A stretch of DNA of 64,000 nucleotides from Rhodothermales bacterium (GTDB lineage: Bacteria; Bacteroidota; Rhodothermia; Rhodothermales; Bin80). The stretch spans positions 1 through 64,000 of the forward strand of contig JAJECE010000001.1 in NCBI GenBank assembly GCA_022822185.1. Direction: 5' to 3'. A program made the translations under genes and the position numbers. The notes beneath the pieces are model-generated. The model made no database searches. It worked only from the letters and a program-made list of their open reading frames with translations, and was not told the DNA's origin. Shown here in pieces: positions 62,181 to 64,000 of this stretch (the stretch's first letter is position 1; each line of letters begins with the position of its first letter).

Positions 62181-62508
62181 GACGAAACCCTCCAATGTAG
62201 TCCACAGTGAGCATGCACCGTTTCAGTTCTACCCTGTGAGAAGCTGCATCCGTGATCAAAAACCTGTTGGTGTAAACCCGGGATTCATCGGTATCAACAC
62301 GTCTGAAGATATCGTCAGTTCCTTACTTTGGGGGATGGATGAGTGTTGGCGGATGAGAGTTCAGCGACCAACCAGAAGCGGATCAGGTAAGAGTACGGTC
62401 GTTAGACAGTGCGATTTCTCTCCCTAAATCAAACTTTTTTTTCTTCCTGGATATCCGACTCTTTGCATTTCAGTATACTGTCTGCTATTTCATGTTTCAT
62501 GATATAAG
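62181..62508. other. Gene-less stretch before the transposase
   Basis: About 330 bases with only short open frames. A T-rich run at 62427-62441 and an AT-rich stretch just before the ATG at 62509 may belong to the end or promoter of the insertion element. I could not identify a terminal inverted repeat because the other end lies outside the window. Confidence 0.4.
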
Positions 62509-64000
62509 ATGAGTCGCCGCTCTGAATTCTTTGCCCGGCCCGAGGGCATCCCCATGCGTCGCTACGAAGCCCTTCGCGCCTATGAACATGAAGGTGCTTC
62601 CATTCAGGAAGCCGCCGAGATTGGCGGCTATACCCCCGGATCCTTCCGAAACCTACTGACGAGCTTTCGAAAAAACCGCTCCGCACACTTCTTTTGGCCG
62701 GAATCCACGAAAGTATCTTCCACCGACAGGCCCCCCAACCCCCGACCTGCCCGCATTCTTGCCCTCCGACGCGAAGAGAACCGCTCCATTCAGGAAATTC
62801 AGGCGATCCTGAAACAGGAGGGGATTCCTGCCAGTCTGGGCTATATCCAGAAGATCTTCAAGCAGCACCGTATCTCACGCCTTGCCCGTCGCTCTGCGGA
62901 TGAGCGCTCCCCCCGAGTGATCCCTGCGGATCGTACGAAACTGGATCTCCGTGAACGGACCTTTTCGACTGACTTTGCGGGCCTGTTTTTATTTACCTTT
63001 GATCTGGCGCAGATGGATCTGAAGAACATGCTGGATCAGGTCAAAATGCCCGGTACCAGTAAGGTCCCCGCGGCGTGTGCGCTGCTTTTGCTCCTGGCAC
63101 TGAAGTTATACGGGACCGGTCATCCCTCTCAGGTCGTGGCCGAATCCCTGGATGAAGGGCTTGCGCTGTTTACCGGACTCAATGCGATTCCCAGACGCAC
63201 CACCCTGACCGAATACTCGATCCTGGCGGATCCCGCATTTGCAGGACCGCTCATGCACCGGTGGGGTCATGCGGCCGCAAACATTGCAAATGTGGTCGGC
63301 AGGGGAAACTCAATTGATCTGGATTTTCATACGATTCCCTATCATGGGGATCAGGCCCTGCTGGAGAAACATTTTGTCTCCAATCGAAGCCGGCGGCAGC
63401 GGGGAATCCTCACCGTGCTGGCACGGGATGCCGATTCGAATGTCTTTTGTTATGCAGACCCAACCGTCCGCAAGGAAACCCGGAACGATGCCGTTCTCGC
63501 ATTCGTCAGGGACTGGGAAGTCCGAACCGGAACGGTTCCGAAAGAACTTGTCTTTGACAGCCGGTTTACCGTCTATGCCAATCTGGCAGCATTGAATCAG
63601 ATGGGGATTCCGTTTATCACGCTGCGCCGCCGCCATACTTCCCTGATCCAGCGGATCCATTCTCTGGACAAATCGGCCTGGACGAATGTTCGGCTGGGCA
63701 ACATTGGACGCAGGTATCGAACTCCCGGCGTAGTGGATGAAATCATCCATCTACGGGATTATCCCCATCCAATCCGGCAGCTGCTTATCAGGAATTTAGG
63801 GCATGACAGGCCAATGGTACTGATCACCAATCAGATGAAACGGGATCCCAGGGAACTCATTGACCGCTATATTCGGCGCATGGTCAGGGAGAATGTCATC
63901 AGCGATGCCATCAACTTCTTTCACATCGATGCATTGAGTTCAGTCGTTCCGATGCGTATCAATGTCGATGTGCAGCTGACCGTCATGGCCAGTGTACTTT
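62509..64000 (+). CDS. DDE-type transposase, 3' end beyond the window
   Basis: The frame is open from ATG 62509 to the window edge (497 codons, partial). The N-terminus has two helix-turn-helix-like segments (ALRAYEHEGASIQEAAEIGG and NRSIQEIQAILKQEGIP). The central part is a transposase catalytic region with likely acidic residues in NSIDLDFHTIPYHG and LVFDSRFTVYANL, separated by about 90 residues, as in IS4/IS1634-like DDE enzymes. The basic segment FITLRRRH follows. The third acidic residue would lie in the C-terminal part, near the edge or outside it. GC content is higher than that of the defence genes. The exact IS family is not settled. Confidence 0.75.
   Translation, partial: MSRRSEFFARPEGIPMRRYEALRAYEHEGASIQEAAEIGGYTPGSFRNLLTSFRKNRSAHFFWPESTKVSSTDRPPNPRPARILALRREENRSIQEIQAILKQEGIPASLGYIQKIFKQHRISRLARRSADERSPRVIPADRTKLDLRERTFSTDFAGLFLFTFDLAQMDLKNMLDQVKMPGTSKVPAACALLLLLALKLYGTGHPSQVVAESLDEGLALFTGLNAIPRRTTLTEYSILADPAFAGPLMHRWGHAAANIANVVGRGNSIDLDFHTIPYHGDQALLEKHFVSNRSRRQRGILTVLARDADSNVFCYADPTVRKETRNDAVLAFVRDWEVRTGTVPKELVFDSRFTVYANLAALNQMGIPFITLRRRHTSLIQRIHSLDKSAWTNVRLGNIGRRYRTPGVVDEIIHLRDYPHPIRQLLIRNLGHDRPMVLITNQMKRDPRELIDRYIRRMVRENVISDAINFFHIDALSSVVPMRINVDVQLTVMASVL

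Noticed and set aside
61978-62508. IS110-type bridge RNA for the downstream transposase
   Set aside because: The downstream transposase has helix-turn-helix and DDE-like features, not the DEDD/Ser architecture of IS110, and it lies 328 bases away.
1-64000. tRNA, rRNA or integration sites next to a tRNA
   Set aside because: I saw no cloverleaf or rRNA-like stretch when reading the intergenic regions, so no attachment site can be claimed.

Overview
The window reads as a stretch of chromosome from a Gram-negative bacterium of the Bacteroidota / Rhodothermota-Balneolota branch. The clues are a TonB-dependent receptor paired with a HmuY-type lipoprotein, two six-bladed beta-propeller lipoproteins, few clear Shine-Dalgarno sites and mid-range GC content. 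This placement is an inference from gene types; there is no rRNA or tRNA in the window to fix it.

Layout. 1-1630: a truncated propeller lipoprotein with a small exported partner, then the C-terminal scrap of an IS21-type IstB. 1794-15111: a complete type III-B CRISPR-Cas locus with divergent cas6, cas10/cmr2, cmr3, cmr4, cmr5, a cmr6-cmr1 fusion, a CARF-HEPN effector gene, cas1, cas2, a leader and a 23-repeat array. 15244-21628: ordinary genes, namely a radical SAM protein, a membrane Ser/Thr kinase with a seven-bladed WD40 propeller, and a TonB receptor/HmuY iron or heme uptake pair behind a strong palindrome. 21776-27434 (minus): a cytosine methyltransferase, a large protein with two GHKL ATPase domains (Hsp90/MORC-like at the N-terminus, histidine-kinase-like at the C-terminus) and a receiver-domain protein. 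28043-36988: a DUF3800 protein, a SNF2 helicase with its SWIM-finger partner, a zinc-ribbon fragment, an N6-adenine methylase and a DprA-like protein.

37676-47590 (plus) is the most unusual part. It is a tightly spaced six-gene operon: a small multi-pass lipoprotein, a 1686-residue protein that joins a tubulin/FtsZ-like nucleotide-binding region to an Hsp70/actin-like ATPase region, an unknown protein, a vWA-like exported protein, a MotA/ZorA-like three-helix membrane protein with a repetitive coiled-coil tail, and a MotB/ZorB-like protein. I know of no named system with this gene set. It lies between defence genes and may be an undescribed anti-phage or envelope machine.

47923-49808 is a DUF6932 (nucleotidyltransferase-like) plus XRE-ImmA/IrrE pair. 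49836-58792 (minus) is a translationally coupled six-gene operon of Dcm, Vsr, a MORC/MutL-like ATPase, a Z1 ATPase, a PD-(D/E)XK protein (DUF4420) and AIPR, matching the defence system known as MZA with methylase and Vsr added. 59109-64000 returns to ordinary genes: an adrenodoxin-type ferredoxin/NADP reductase, a second propeller lipoprotein, a 203-nt strongly structured non-coding element, and a transposase that runs off the right edge. Overall about 45 kb of the 64 kb looks like a defence island with mobile-element traces at both margins.
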